From Thermoplasmata archaeon (GTDB lineage Archaea; Thermoplasmatota; Thermoplasmata; Lutacidiplasmatales; UBA184): 51,418 nt of DNA. Positions 7,920 through 15,363 of the stretch are shown here, one piece after another; position 1 is the first letter of the stretch, and every line of letters starts with the position of its first letter. Under the pieces are notes generated by a model that was given only the letters and a program-made list of their open reading frames with translations, searched no databases and was not told the origin of the DNA. A program made the position numbers and the translations under genes. The DNA is taken from positions 1 to 51,418 of the forward strand of contig DAHVCH010000017.1 in the NCBI GenBank assembly GCA_027314165.1. Reading direction: 5' to 3'.

Positions 7920-9155
7920 TTAGGGGTTCTTCCGGGCGCCCCGGCGGCGCGCACGGGTGGGACGGGCTCCGGCACCGCCACGGGGGCGAGCGCCCTCGGG
8001 CTCGGCAGCGGCGCCCGGGGCTTTGGTGGCCCCTCGCGTCCGGACCTGGCCCCGGCTCCGCGCGAGGACCCAGTCCGCGTAGCGCGGCCATAGCTCCCCG
8101 TGCGCGCGTCGGCTGACGGAGAGCCCGATGTGCCCTCCGGGGAACTGGAACTTGGTGGTGTCCTTCGAGGTGACGTACCCCAGGACGCGCTCGGTGGACT
8201 CGGCGGGCACCAGGTTGTCCTTGAGCCCGACGATCGTGGCGAGCGGCATCGAGAGGTTCTTGAGGTCGATCTTGCGCTCGTCGCCGTCGAGCGCCCAGGC
8301 CCCCTTGATGAGCAGGTTCCTCTGGTACCCCTTGTCGATGAACTCGGCGTAGGTGGGGCCCGCCATGGGGATCCCGTCGTTCGTCCAGCGCTCCATGCGC
8401 AGGAAGTTCTCGACGAACGGCCGGTCGTCCAGGCGTTCGAGGAGGTCCTTGAACTTGAGGTAGCCCGTGCGCAACGGGTCCAGCATCCCGAAGGCCGAAT
8501 TGAAGAAGTCGGGAGGGATCAGCCCGAAGGTCCGCGCGATCTTCCAGGCGTCGAAACCGGGCGCGTGCGCCCAGACGTTGAGGTAGCTGGAGGTCGTCTC
8601 GAAATCGAGAGGCGCCGCCATGAGCGCCAGCGTCCGGACGTTCTCAGGGTTGAGGGCCGTGTACATCGCGGAGAAGGTGCCGCCCATGCAGTAGCCCAGG
8701 ATGTGCACCTTCTCCTCGCCGCTCTCGCGCTTGGCGGCCTCGACCGCGTGGGCGACGTAGCCGTTGACGTAGTCGTTGAGCGTCAGGTCCTTGTCGAGCT
8801 CGTTCGGCGTCCCCCAGTCGATGAGGTAGACGTCCAACCCCCGCGCGAGCAGGCTCTCCACGACGGAGAGCCCGGGCTGGAGGTCCATGATGTACGGCTT
8901 GTTGATGAGCGCGTAGACGCACAGGACCGGCGGGCGGTTCTCCGCGGAGACCCCGGGGGGGCAGCGGTAGTGGAGGAGGCGCATCCTCCCCTCGTGGAGG
9001 AGGACGTCGGCCGGGGTCTGTCCGACCTCGACCTTCGGAGGGCGGAGCGCGAAGTCCCAGGCCTTGCGCAGCCGCTCGTTGAACTCGGAGACGGGGTCGG
9101 TCGTCGAAGAGGTCTCCTCTTCGCGGGTGGTGGGGGGTGGGACGGCGGTCGCCAT
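7920..9155 (-). CDS. phaC: Class III poly(3-hydroxyalkanoate) synthase catalytic subunit PhaC
   Basis: A 411-residue alpha/beta-hydrolase-fold polymerase joining 3-hydroxyacyl-CoA units into PHA at the granule surface together with PhaE. The lipase-like box is GYCMGG with nucleophile Cys near residue 156; the other catalytic residues are Asp in GLKDNLVP (about 313) and His in GGHIGLSV (about 342), with spacing as in the class III enzymes of Allochromatium and haloarchaea. The N-terminal half has the conserved INKPYIMDL and YLIDWGTP segments. Length fits class III rather than the roughly 590-residue class I. The last 50 residues are Ala/Arg/Gly-rich and probably disordered. ATG 9155 has AGGAG 9 bases upstream. 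phaE lies just upstream. Confidence 0.96.
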   Translation of the reverse strand: MATAVPPPTTREEETSSTTDPVSEFNERLRKAWDFALRPPKVEVGQTPADVLLHEGRMRLLHYRCPPGVSAENRPPVLCVYALINKPYIMDLQPGLSVVESLLARGLDVYLIDWGTPNELDKDLTLNDYVNGYVAHAVEAAKRESGEEKVHILGYCMGGTFSAMYTALNPENVRTLALMAAPLDFETTSSYLNVWAHAPGFDAWKIARTFGLIPPDFFNSAFGMLDPLRTGYLKFKDLLERLDDRPFVENFLRMERWTNDGIPMAGPTYAEFIDKGYQRNLLIKGAWALDGDERKIDLKNLSMPLATIVGLKDNLVPAESTERVLGYVTSKDTTKFQFPGGHIGLSVSRRAHGELWPRYADWVLARSRGQVRTRGATKAPGAAAEPEGARPRGGAGARPTRARRRGARKNP

Positions 9156-9215
9156 GGTAGGGAACTCCTACGCGGCGACGAGCATAAGCTCGCCGCCGCG
9201 TCAGGGGGAGCGGGC

Positions 9216-10022
9216 CTACGCCCGCTCGTTGTTCAGGCGGGCGACCTTCTGGGAAAGGTCCTTGACCGCCTGGTTGAGCTCGGTGATCTCGCGGCGAGAG
9301 GGGAGCCCCGTGAGCCGGCTCACGGTGTCGTCCCCATCGCGGACCGCCTTCTGGAGGTCGAGCGAGGCGTCCAGGGTCCGCCCGAACATGTTCACGAAGC
9401 CCGGGCTCGTGTAGTAGAGCTGCGTCAGCTTCTGGAACGAGTCGGTGAACTCCTTCAGCGACTCCTCCTGGACCTTCACGAGCTCCTCGACACCCTTGCC
9501 GGAGCGGAGGGAGTCGTAGAACCTGCGGGAGACGTCCGTGAAGAGACCCGTCCAGAGCTTCTGGACGAGCTCGGTGGCCTCCCGGGCCTTCTGGTCCGCC
9601 GTGGCCTCCTTCGGGAGGAACGGTCGGGTCCAGGTCTCGAAGAGCTCCTTCTGGGGGCTCGCCGCGGTCTGGAAGGCGTCGCGGACCCGGGCTCCGATCT
9701 CCTCGGCGCGCCGGTTCCATTCCTCGAGACGGGTCTGGACCTCCTGGGTCTCCCGGTCGCGCGAGGTGGTGCGGGTCGCGTCGTTCACGGAAGCGACCCA
9801 GGACTCGTAGCTCTTCTGCTGCTCCTCACCGAACCGGCGGAGGAACTCCGTCACCGTCTCCCCCGTCTCGCGGGCGAAGCGGGTCCACAGCTCGATCCCC
9901 TCTTCGAGGGGGGCGTGGGGGGTCGAGGGCGCGCTGGGGGCGCGGGGCGCCTCCTCACGGCTCTCGGTCGGGGGGGCGGTCGGCGCACGGGTCGCGCTCT
10001 TGCTCTTCTTGGTTCGCGGCAT
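9216..10022 (-). CDS. phaE: PHA synthase subunit PhaE
   Basis: A 268-residue partner of PhaC. After a Lys/Pro/Ala-rich start, most of the protein is predicted amphipathic helix (LWTRFARETGETVTEFLRRF; FYDSLRSGKGVEELVK). The C-terminal part carries the family signature: a SPGFVNMFGRTLDASLDLQK segment followed by LTGLPSRREITELNQAVKDL, then a short coiled-coil end. This matches PhaE subunits of class III synthases, which activate PhaC and set polymer length. The order phaP-phaE-phaC is that of other archaeal PHA loci. ATG 10022 has AAGGAG 6 bases upstream. Confidence 0.93.
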   Translation of the reverse strand: MPRTKKSKSATRAPTAPPTESREEAPRAPSAPSTPHAPLEEGIELWTRFARETGETVTEFLRRFGEEQQKSYESWVASVNDATRTTSRDRETQEVQTRLEEWNRRAEEIGARVRDAFQTAASPQKELFETWTRPFLPKEATADQKAREATELVQKLWTGLFTDVSRRFYDSLRSGKGVEELVKVQEESLKEFTDSFQKLTQLYYTSPGFVNMFGRTLDASLDLQKAVRDGDDTVSRLTGLPSRREITELNQAVKDLSQKVARLNNERA

Positions 10023-10054
10023 GTTCTTCTCCTTGCTATTCTGTCAGATGGATC

Positions 10055-10402
10055 TCACTGGGACCGGGCGGTCTCTCGGACGACGCGCTCCACCATGCCG
10101 ACGATGGTCTCGGTCCCCTTGGGGACCGCGCCGAAGGCCGGGGTGTTGTCGCGGAGCCGGGCCATGAAGGCGAGCTGGCGCTCGCCGAGCCGGGAGAGCT
10201 CCTGCGTCGTGGTGATGGTCTGCTCGAAGACCTCCCGCTGGACGTCGCGCGTCCAGGTCAGGTACGCGGTGAGTTCCTTCAGATAGAGCTCGGTCGCGCT
10301 GTTGATCGCATCCCCCACCCGGTTCCAGGAGTCGTTGACCTGGTCCAGGTTGGGCAGCGTCGGGAAGTTCGGCGTGGTCTTTTCGTTGGTGTTTTCGCTC
10401 AT
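10055..10402 (-). CDS. phaP: Phasin (PHA granule-associated protein)
   Basis: A 115-residue mostly helical protein with no Cys. It contains the amphipathic stretch SATELYLKELTAYLTWTRDV and REVFEQTITTTQELSRLGER, similar to small phasins that coat PHA granules. ATG 10402 overlaps the stop of the reductase gene (ATGA), and GGAGGT lies 8 bases upstream inside the reductase 3' end, which decides the start. Position between the reductase gene and phaE matches a granule protein. Low sequence conservation of phasins makes the name depend on context and composition. Confidence 0.8.
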   Translation of the reverse strand: MSENTNEKTTPNFPTLPNLDQVNDSWNRVGDAINSATELYLKELTAYLTWTRDVQREVFEQTITTTQELSRLGERQLAFMARLRDNTPAFGAVPKGTETIVGMVERVVRETARSQ

Positions 10403-11166
10403 ATGTACATACCTCCGTTCAAGTTGAGGACAGCTCCGGTGATGTAGTCGGCCTCCTGAGAGGCCAGGTAGACGACGCTCATCGCGACCTCCCGGGGGGA
10501 GCCGAAGCGTCCCATCGGGATCTGGGAGAGGATCTTCTGCTTCACCTTGTCCGGGATCTTCTGGACCATCGGGGTGTCGATGAACCCCGGGGCGACGACG
10601 TTCACGGTGGCCTTGTCGCGGGCGAGCTCGCGCGCGAGCGCCTTCGTGAAGCCGATCATCCCGCTCTTGCTCGCAGCGTAGTTGACCTGGCCGATGTTCC
10701 CCATCTGCCCCACGAGGCTCGAGATGTTGATGATCCGCCCGTGGCCGCTGGCCGAGATCTCCTCGACGAAGGCCTTGCAGCAGTGGTAGACGCCGGAGAG
10801 GTTCACCTGGATGACCTCCTCCCACTGCTCGTCGGTCATCCGAGAGAACAGGCTGTCGCGGTTGATTCCCGCGCAATTGATCAGCACGTCGATCTTGCCG
10901 AACTTGTCGTGGAGAAGGTCGCGCATGGCGCGGACGCTCTTCGGGTCCTGAAGGTCGGCCTGGAACGCGAGCGCCTTCTTCCCCAACTTATCGACCATCA
11001 CGACGATCTTGTCGGCTTCCGTCTGGTTACGGTGCCACTGGACGGCCACGTCGGCCCCTTCCTCGGCAAGCGCCCTGGCGATGTCGGCCCCGATCCCACC
11101 GCTTCCACCCGTCACGAGGGCTCGGCGGCCTGCTACGCGGTTCATGCTCCCCTTCTCTCCGGTCAT
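10399..11166 (-). CDS. phaB: Acetoacetyl-CoA / 3-oxoacyl reductase (SDR, PhaB-like)
   Basis: A 255-residue short-chain dehydrogenase. Rossmann motif TGGSGGIG near residue 20, NCAG near residue 95, catalytic Ser in NISSLVG and Tyr/Lys in YAASK, C-terminal GFIDTPMV and NLNGGMYI as in FabG/PhaB enzymes. In this operon it most likely reduces acetoacetyl-CoA to (R)-3-hydroxybutyryl-CoA with NADPH, supplying PhaC. FabG-type 3-oxoacyl-ACP activity cannot be excluded from sequence alone. ATG 11166 overlaps the stop of the upstream gene (ATGA) and has GGAGG about 7 bases upstream. No beta-ketothiolase (PhaA) gene is present in the window, so acetoacetyl-CoA must come from elsewhere. Confidence 0.9.
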   Translation of the reverse strand: MTGEKGSMNRVAGRRALVTGGSGGIGADIARALAEEGADVAVQWHRNQTEADKIVVMVDKLGKKALAFQADLQDPKSVRAMRDLLHDKFGKIDVLINCAGINRDSLFSRMTDEQWEEVIQVNLSGVYHCCKAFVEEISASGHGRIINISSLVGQMGNIGQVNYAASKSGMIGFTKALARELARDKATVNVVAPGFIDTPMVQKIPDKVKQKILSQIPMGRFGSPREVAMSVVYLASQEADYITGAVLNLNGGMYI

Positions 11167-11624
11167 GGTCGCTTCCTCCCGGAGGAGCCGGAGCGCCGAG
11201 AAGCGGAGCTCCCTTCGGTGCCGGTCGACTTGGGGTCCCGTTCGTCGGGCGAGCCGGTCGTCTGGGAAGAACGACCTGGCTTGGCATCCTGGACCTGACT
11301 TTTAACCCATCGGTCAACTTGGGCCAGCATGTCCGGGACCTGCCCGCCCATCACGCTCTGCATGAACGAGCGCGTCGCCTCCCACGGGGTCGAGTACATC
11401 TCCTGCAGGGCCTGGTAACGCTGGTAGGCCTCGCGGATCTGCTCGCTGACGAGCTGGGTCACGCTCTCGGGCGTCGGCCACGGAGGGGAGGAGGTTTCCG
11501 AGCTCCCCGGGATGATCACCAGGACCTCACGGCCGGCGTACTCGGAGAGCCCGCTGACCTGCCCGTTCGGGCTCACCCGCCGGGTGCCGATGATCTTCCC
11601 GTCGGGACCAAGGTCGAGCCTCAT
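11163..11624 (-). CDS. AbrB-like N-terminal protein, first gene of PHA operon (putative PHA regulator)
   Basis: A 153-residue product. Residues 1-40 (DLGPDGKIIGTRRVSPNGQV, then YAGREVLVII) resemble the swapped-hairpin AbrB/SpoVT fold; haloarchaeal PHA loci also contain an AbrB-type regulator (PhaQ), though homology to it is not shown here. The middle (about 60-115) is amphipathic helix (QIREAYQRYQALQEMYSTPW; DMLAQVDRWVKSQ) as in phasins, and the last 40 residues are Ser/Gly/Arg-rich. A granule-binding autorepressor is a reasonable guess: DNA-binding head, granule-sensing helices. ATG 11624 is preferred to GTG 11657 because the TATA-like TCTAATAGT at 11658-11666 would put transcription start near 11636. 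Confidence 0.65.
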   Translation of the reverse strand: MRLDLGPDGKIIGTRRVSPNGQVSGLSEYAGREVLVIIPGSSETSSPPWPTPESVTQLVSEQIREAYQRYQALQEMYSTPWEATRSFMQSVMGGQVPDMLAQVDRWVKSQVQDAKPGRSSQTTGSPDERDPKSTGTEGSSASRRSGSSGRKRP

Positions 11625-11657
11625 GAGTTCCTGTGCCAGCCACAGCAACCCACGCAC

Positions 11658-11666
11658 ACTATTAGA
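11658..11666 (-). promoter_or_regulatory. TATA box of the PHA operon
   Basis: Minus strand TCTAATAGT, centred about 38 bases before ATG 11624. The only promoter-like element upstream of six closely spaced or overlapping genes, so it probably drives the whole operon. Confidence 0.45.
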
Positions 11667-11850
11667 GCATTACCTACTGGAGCACCGAGTCCTCGTGGCC
11701 CGCTCATGGAATCGAGCATTTGAGCGGACCTCTACGCTTGAGCCCCGTGCACCTCGCCCTCCCCTTCGCCTCTCAGCGAGGTGGGAGTGCCCTGGGCCCG
11801 GCCCTCCCCCACGGCCGCAGGTGTAAGCCGGAGCGGGGCAGGGTGGTGGG

Positions 11851-12825
11851 TCAGAGCGCGCCCGTGGGTGGGGCCGGCGGGGAGGTGGTCGCCGGTTCGC
11901 GGTCCCGCGACCGGGTGACCTCCCGATAGGCCTTCCAAAGGCTCGTGCCTCCGATCCCTCCCACCACGATGATGATCAGTACGGTGGAGTACCCGATCGA
12001 GGCGAGGTTCGGGATGGGGTTGCCCGTCGAGACGGCGTAGCTCGAGAGCCAGGGGAAGCTCGCCACCATCGCGCCGACGAGGACGAAGGCCAGCCCCCCG
12101 AGGTACAGGGTCCGCGCCGCGGTGCGCTCGCCCACCTTCTGGATCTGCGCGAGCGTCAGCCGACCGAGCCGGGCGAGGCGCGCGAAGAGGGCCCCGGTCA
12201 CGATCTGCATCACCATGGTGCCCAGCCCGAAGACGCCGCCCACCAGCGCGGCCCACCAGACGTTCGGCATCTGGGGCGCGAGGATGAAGATCAGGATGGT
12301 CGCGAAGCCGCCCACGCCCCAGCCCGCGATGAAGCCGTGCGTCGCCGCCATCCGGTAGGAGACGTGGCGCACCTCCCCCTCCGGGACCGGCCGCCGCTCG
12401 GCGATCCGGGTCGCGTGGTGGGTGTGGTCCCCGAAGAAGCGGCCCAGGACCTTCTCGAAGAACGCGTCCAGGGGGACGTGGAGGTCCGAGCCGCGCAGAA
12501 GGTACCAGCCCGCGACGAACATCGCCGCGCCGACAAGGATGAAGACGGGGCCGTCCAGGTTGTAGCGCTGGTAGACCTCGACCAGTCCCATGAACCCGAG
12601 CGCGGTCAGGATGGCCCGCTGAATCGCGAACCCTGAGGAGAAGACCAGCCCGGACTTCGCGCCCCCCCGGCTGCTGTAACTGCCCACCGAGTAGCTGAAC
12701 GTGATCGGCCAGGTGTGCTCGTCGGGGGTCGCTCCGTGCAGGAGGCCCAGGATGAAGCCGATGAGGAGGATCACCGGGATGGTCAGCCCGCTGGGCGGGT
12801 TGAGGATGAGATCGAGCCCGAGCAT
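11851..12825 (-). CDS. NicO/UreH-type nickel-cobalt (metal) transporter family protein
   Basis: A 324-residue polytopic membrane protein with about six hydrophobic segments (for example IPVILLIGFILGLLHG, GPVFILVGAAMFVAGWYLL and IGYSTVLIIIVVGGIGG). The first span ends in LLHGATPDEHTWP, an H-x4-D-x-H arrangement like the metal-binding signature of NiCoT/UreH/RcnA transporters. A His-containing loop (GDHTHHATRIAERR) sits between spans. It follows the DtxR-type repressor gene by 9 bases, so metal-regulated import or export of a divalent ion is likely. Whether it is an importer (urease/hydrogenase nickel) or an exporter cannot be decided here. The C-terminus is Pro/Thr-rich. Confidence 0.75.
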   Translation of the reverse strand: MLGLDLILNPPSGLTIPVILLIGFILGLLHGATPDEHTWPITFSYSVGSYSSRGGAKSGLVFSSGFAIQRAILTALGFMGLVEVYQRYNLDGPVFILVGAAMFVAGWYLLRGSDLHVPLDAFFEKVLGRFFGDHTHHATRIAERRPVPEGEVRHVSYRMAATHGFIAGWGVGGFATILIFILAPQMPNVWWAALVGGVFGLGTMVMQIVTGALFARLARLGRLTLAQIQKVGERTAARTLYLGGLAFVLVGAMVASFPWLSSYAVSTGNPIPNLASIGYSTVLIIIVVGGIGGTSLWKAYREVTRSRDREPATTSPPAPPTGAL

Positions 12826-12834
12826 GTTCGCTCC

Positions 12835-13269
12835 TCACGCGCTTCTCGACTGCGCGACGCGGCAGGGGGGGATAGGCTCGCCGTGAGGGCAGGTCGACGG
12901 ATGCCCCTCGGCCTCGCACACCCGCTCCACCGTGGAATGGGAGACGGCGAGGTCGACCTCACGGGCCGCCCGGCAGGAGGCCTCGGGGGAGAGACCGAGG
13001 CGGCCGAACATCGCTTCCGCGATGCGGTGGTGCCGAAGGTACTCGTCGAGCACCCCCCGCCCCCGGGGCGTGAGGCGGGTCTTCCCCCGGTAGCGCAGGA
13101 CGAGTCCCAGGGTCTCGAGCGCTCCGACGTGCTCGAGCGCGGACGGCGCGCTCACCTTCAGACCCCGTGCGACCGCGTTGAGGGGGACCCCACGGTCCGG
13201 GGTCTCGCTGGAAGCCACCAGGGCCAGGGCATCGAGCTGTCGGCGGGTCAGCCGCTGGAGGACCTCCAT
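12835..13269 (-). CDS. DtxR/MntR-family metal-dependent transcriptional regulator
   Basis: A 144-residue regulator: winged helix at about 5-60 (LTRRQLDALALVASSE; VARGLKVSAPSALEHVGALE), then the dimerisation/metal domain with EYLRHHRIAEAMF and the family signature ending in CPHGEPIPPC. The usual ExxH ligands appear partly altered: the segment is REVDLAVSHSTVERVCEAEG where most DtxR proteins have E-x-E-H, so metal affinity may differ. I chose ATG 13269 because TCAAATAT at 13291-13298 puts transcription start exactly there (leaderless); an ORF extension to 13329 is therefore rejected. Its co-transcribed neighbour is a NicO-type transporter, the expected target. Confidence 0.87.
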   Translation of the reverse strand: MEVLQRLTRRQLDALALVASSETPDRGVPLNAVARGLKVSAPSALEHVGALETLGLVLRYRGKTRLTPRGRGVLDEYLRHHRIAEAMFGRLGLSPEASCRAAREVDLAVSHSTVERVCEAEGHPSTCPHGEPIPPCRVAQSRSA

Positions 13270-13290
13270 GCCCCCCCGAGGCGGGACGGC

Positions 13291-13298
13291 ATATTTGA
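13291..13298 (-). promoter_or_regulatory. TATA box of DtxR-type regulator/transporter operon
   Basis: Minus strand TCAAATAT, centred 26 bases before ATG 13269. A DtxR-type autorepressor site would be expected to overlap it; I see no clear palindrome. Confidence 0.5.
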
Positions 13299-13306
13299 GG
13301 TAGACC

Positions 13307-13954
13307 CTAATTTTTTGTGCCGGGTTCAACCCTGACCGGCCCTGAGGGGCCGACGGCCCCCGATGAGGAGCCCGGACGTCGGAGCAGGTGCCGCGTCACG
13401 AGCCGACCCTTCGGGTCCCCCAGGCGCTCCCACGAATGCTCCTGGACGAGATGCTCCCAGAGATCCGGGGTCACCCGGAGCGAGGTCCGGCGCCGCCGGA
13501 AGAGCTTGGGGGTGCGCGGGTAGCTCGCGAGGAGGACCCCTCCCGGCTTCAGCAGCCTCCAGGCCTCCGAGAGCGCGCCCGTCTTGTCGACGAGGCAGCA
13601 GAGGACGAGCGAGAGGAGGACCCGGTCCGCGGAACCCGGGGGAAGGTCGACGGGGCCGGCGGCGGAGCCCACCTGGAAGGAGACCCGAGGGTCGCTCCGT
13701 ACCCGCTCCCGCGCGATCGCCACGTTCTCCTCGTCGATGTCCACCGCGCGAACTCGGCCGCCTGGTCCGATCCGCGCGAGGATCTCGGGAAGCAGGTACC
13801 CCACGCCGGTGCCCAGGTCGACGACCGTCTGGCCGGGAGCGAGGTCGAGCAGGTCCAGGTCCCGGCTCGGCGGGGAGAAGTACCGTCGGAGCGGGTTGTT
13901 GAGCGCCGAGGGGATGCACCTTCGGTCCTCACGCACCTGGATGGGCTCGGACAT
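13307..13954 (-). CDS. Class I SAM-dependent methyltransferase
   Basis: A 215-residue methyltransferase. SAM-binding motif I is VVDLGTGVGYLLPEIL near residue 45, motif II acidic loop VRAVDIDEEN, later LPPGSADRVLLSLVLCCL and the LKPGGVLLASYPRT segment typical of UbiE/methyltransferase-11 relatives. The 40-residue C-terminal tail is Pro/Ser/Arg-rich. The N-terminal RCIPSALNNPLRRYFSPP preceding motif I is seen in several archaeal methyltransferases of unknown substrate. It lies directly upstream of the DtxR gene on the same strand, but that gene has its own promoter within this gene's 3' end. Substrate unknown. Confidence 0.85.
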   Translation of the reverse strand: MSEPIQVREDRRCIPSALNNPLRRYFSPPSRDLDLLDLAPGQTVVDLGTGVGYLLPEILARIGPGGRVRAVDIDEENVAIARERVRSDPRVSFQVGSAAGPVDLPPGSADRVLLSLVLCCLVDKTGALSEAWRLLKPGGVLLASYPRTPKLFRRRRTSLRVTPDLWEHLVQEHSWERLGDPKGRLVTRHLLRRPGSSSGAVGPSGPVRVEPGTKN

Positions 13955-14015
13955 ACCGTGCGGGATGGGGCGCCGTGCGAGATGAGGCCTCCCTGACCGC
14001 CCGGGACCGCCCTTC

Positions 14016-15197
14016 TCAGGCCGTGGCGGCGCCCGGGCCTCCGACCGCAGGCCCGGCGGAGCGCGGGAACACGCGCTTCCTCCAGCCCCACCCGTCCACG
14101 GCCACGACCCCCGCCTGAGAGAGCCGACGGACGTTGTGGTGGGCGTTCTGGCGCCGGGTGCCGAGACGTCGAGCGATGTCCGACTGGCTCACGCCGGGAC
14201 TCTCACGGACCAGGGCCATGATGCGGGCCTGGACGGGGGAAAGTCCGGACATCTCGGCACGGGGAGGCTGGTCCGGGGGATAGTAGACCCTCGCGCTGCC
14301 CGCCCTTCGGGAGGCGATGAACTTCTCCCGCTCCAGGACGTACAGGTGGTAGCTCGCGACCCCGTTCGCCAGGTGGAGCGCGTCCATGATCTCACGGTAG
14401 GAAGCGCCGGGATGACCCTCGATGTCGCCGAAGACGCGGCCCCGCACGAAGTGGTCCAGGACCTGGTCGCGGCGGATCCGGGCGTAGAGCAGCACGGCGG
14501 GAAGGATCAGCGCGAGCTCGGTGAGCTCGCCCCCCAGGAAGATGCCCACCACCGCGGCGGCCAAGGCCACCGTCACGACCAGCGGCAGGAACCACGGGGG
14601 CCACGCGGAGGCGGGAGGGTGCGACGGACCGGAAGGGCCGAGGGGGAGGTCCACGGAGGAGTCGGCGGAGAGCTGGAAGGTGGTCGACGTCGCGGTGCCT
14701 CCCCACGTGGCCGAGGCGAGGAGCTGGTAGGCTCGACCGCCCGGCAAGAAGAAGCTGAACGTTCCTCCCGCGTCCGCGGCCCCCTCCGCGAGGACGCCCG
14801 TTCCCCCGGAGCCGACCACTTGGACGAGCGCGCCGCAGGCCGGGGACCCGGTGGCGTTGCTCACCGTCCCGGAGACCATGAACGATGGGCCCGCTCCGCC
14901 AGAGGTGGGCTCCACGGTGAAGAAGGAGGAGCTCTCGACCGAGGAGGACCCGCAGGCCACGGAGACCCACCGCGTGCCGTTCCCCGTCTGCACCCCGGTC
15001 ATCGGGACGCTCGGGCCCGAGGGGCCCCCCAGCGTCGCGCTCGATCCTGAGACGCTCCAGAGGAACGACGAGCTGGTGGTGAGGTTCTCCAGGCCGCCCG
15101 TCCTCGAGCGGCCGAGGACCGAGACCTGGAAGGTCGTGCTTCCTCCGAGGGAGATGACGGCGGAGGAGGGCCGCAACGCGACCAGAAGGCTCCCCAT
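14016..15197 (-). CDS. Membrane-anchored winged-helix regulator with extracellular Ig-like and carboxypeptidase-regulatory-like domains
   Basis: Product of about 393 residues. The N-terminal half is extracytoplasmic in style: an Ig-like domain (SSAVISLGGSTTFQVSV, FLWSVSG) and a second beta domain (FMVSGTVSNATGSPACGALV) like a CarboxypepD_reg fold. Two adjacent hydrophobic segments follow (PPWFLPLVVTVALAAAVVGI; LTELALILPAVLLYARI), then two winged helices (YREIMDALHLANGVASYHLY; SQSDIARRLGTRRQNAHHNV) separated by YYPPDQPP. It looks like a one-component sensor passing an outside signal to DNA. The N-terminus is uncertain: the frame is open to 15425 but that would overlap the divergent SDR gene, and no signal peptide is visible in any version. 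Confidence 0.75.
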   Translation of the reverse strand: MGSLLVALRPSSAVISLGGSTTFQVSVLGRSRTGGLENLTTSSSFLWSVSGSSATLGGPSGPSVPMTGVQTGNGTRWVSVACGSSSVESSSFFTVEPTSGGAGPSFMVSGTVSNATGSPACGALVQVVGSGGTGVLAEGAADAGGTFSFFLPGGRAYQLLASATWGGTATSTTFQLSADSSVDLPLGPSGPSHPPASAWPPWFLPLVVTVALAAAVVGIFLGGELTELALILPAVLLYARIRRDQVLDHFVRGRVFGDIEGHPGASYREIMDALHLANGVASYHLYVLEREKFIASRRAGSARVYYPPDQPPRAEMSGLSPVQARIMALVRESPGVSQSDIARRLGTRRQNAHHNVRRLSQAGVVAVDGWGWRKRVFPRSAGPAVGGPGAATA

Positions 15198-15363
15198 GCA
15201 TGAGGGAGGTGGGGAGCCCCCGCTGCCGCCCACCGTCACGGTGGCCGCTCGCTGCCCCGAGAGCCCGTGGAGGTTCGCGGCATCAAGCCCTCGTGAAGCA
15301 GGGCTGACGGGCGGGCGCCGGGAGCCTCCCTCAGGTTCTTGTGCCTCGCACGTTGGAGCGCCC

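Noticed and set aside
8100-10286. Plus-strand open frame of 728 codons
   Set aside because: Lies antisense to phaC, phaE and phasin; composition is Leu/Val/Gly/Arg-rich without domains, an effect of high GC content.
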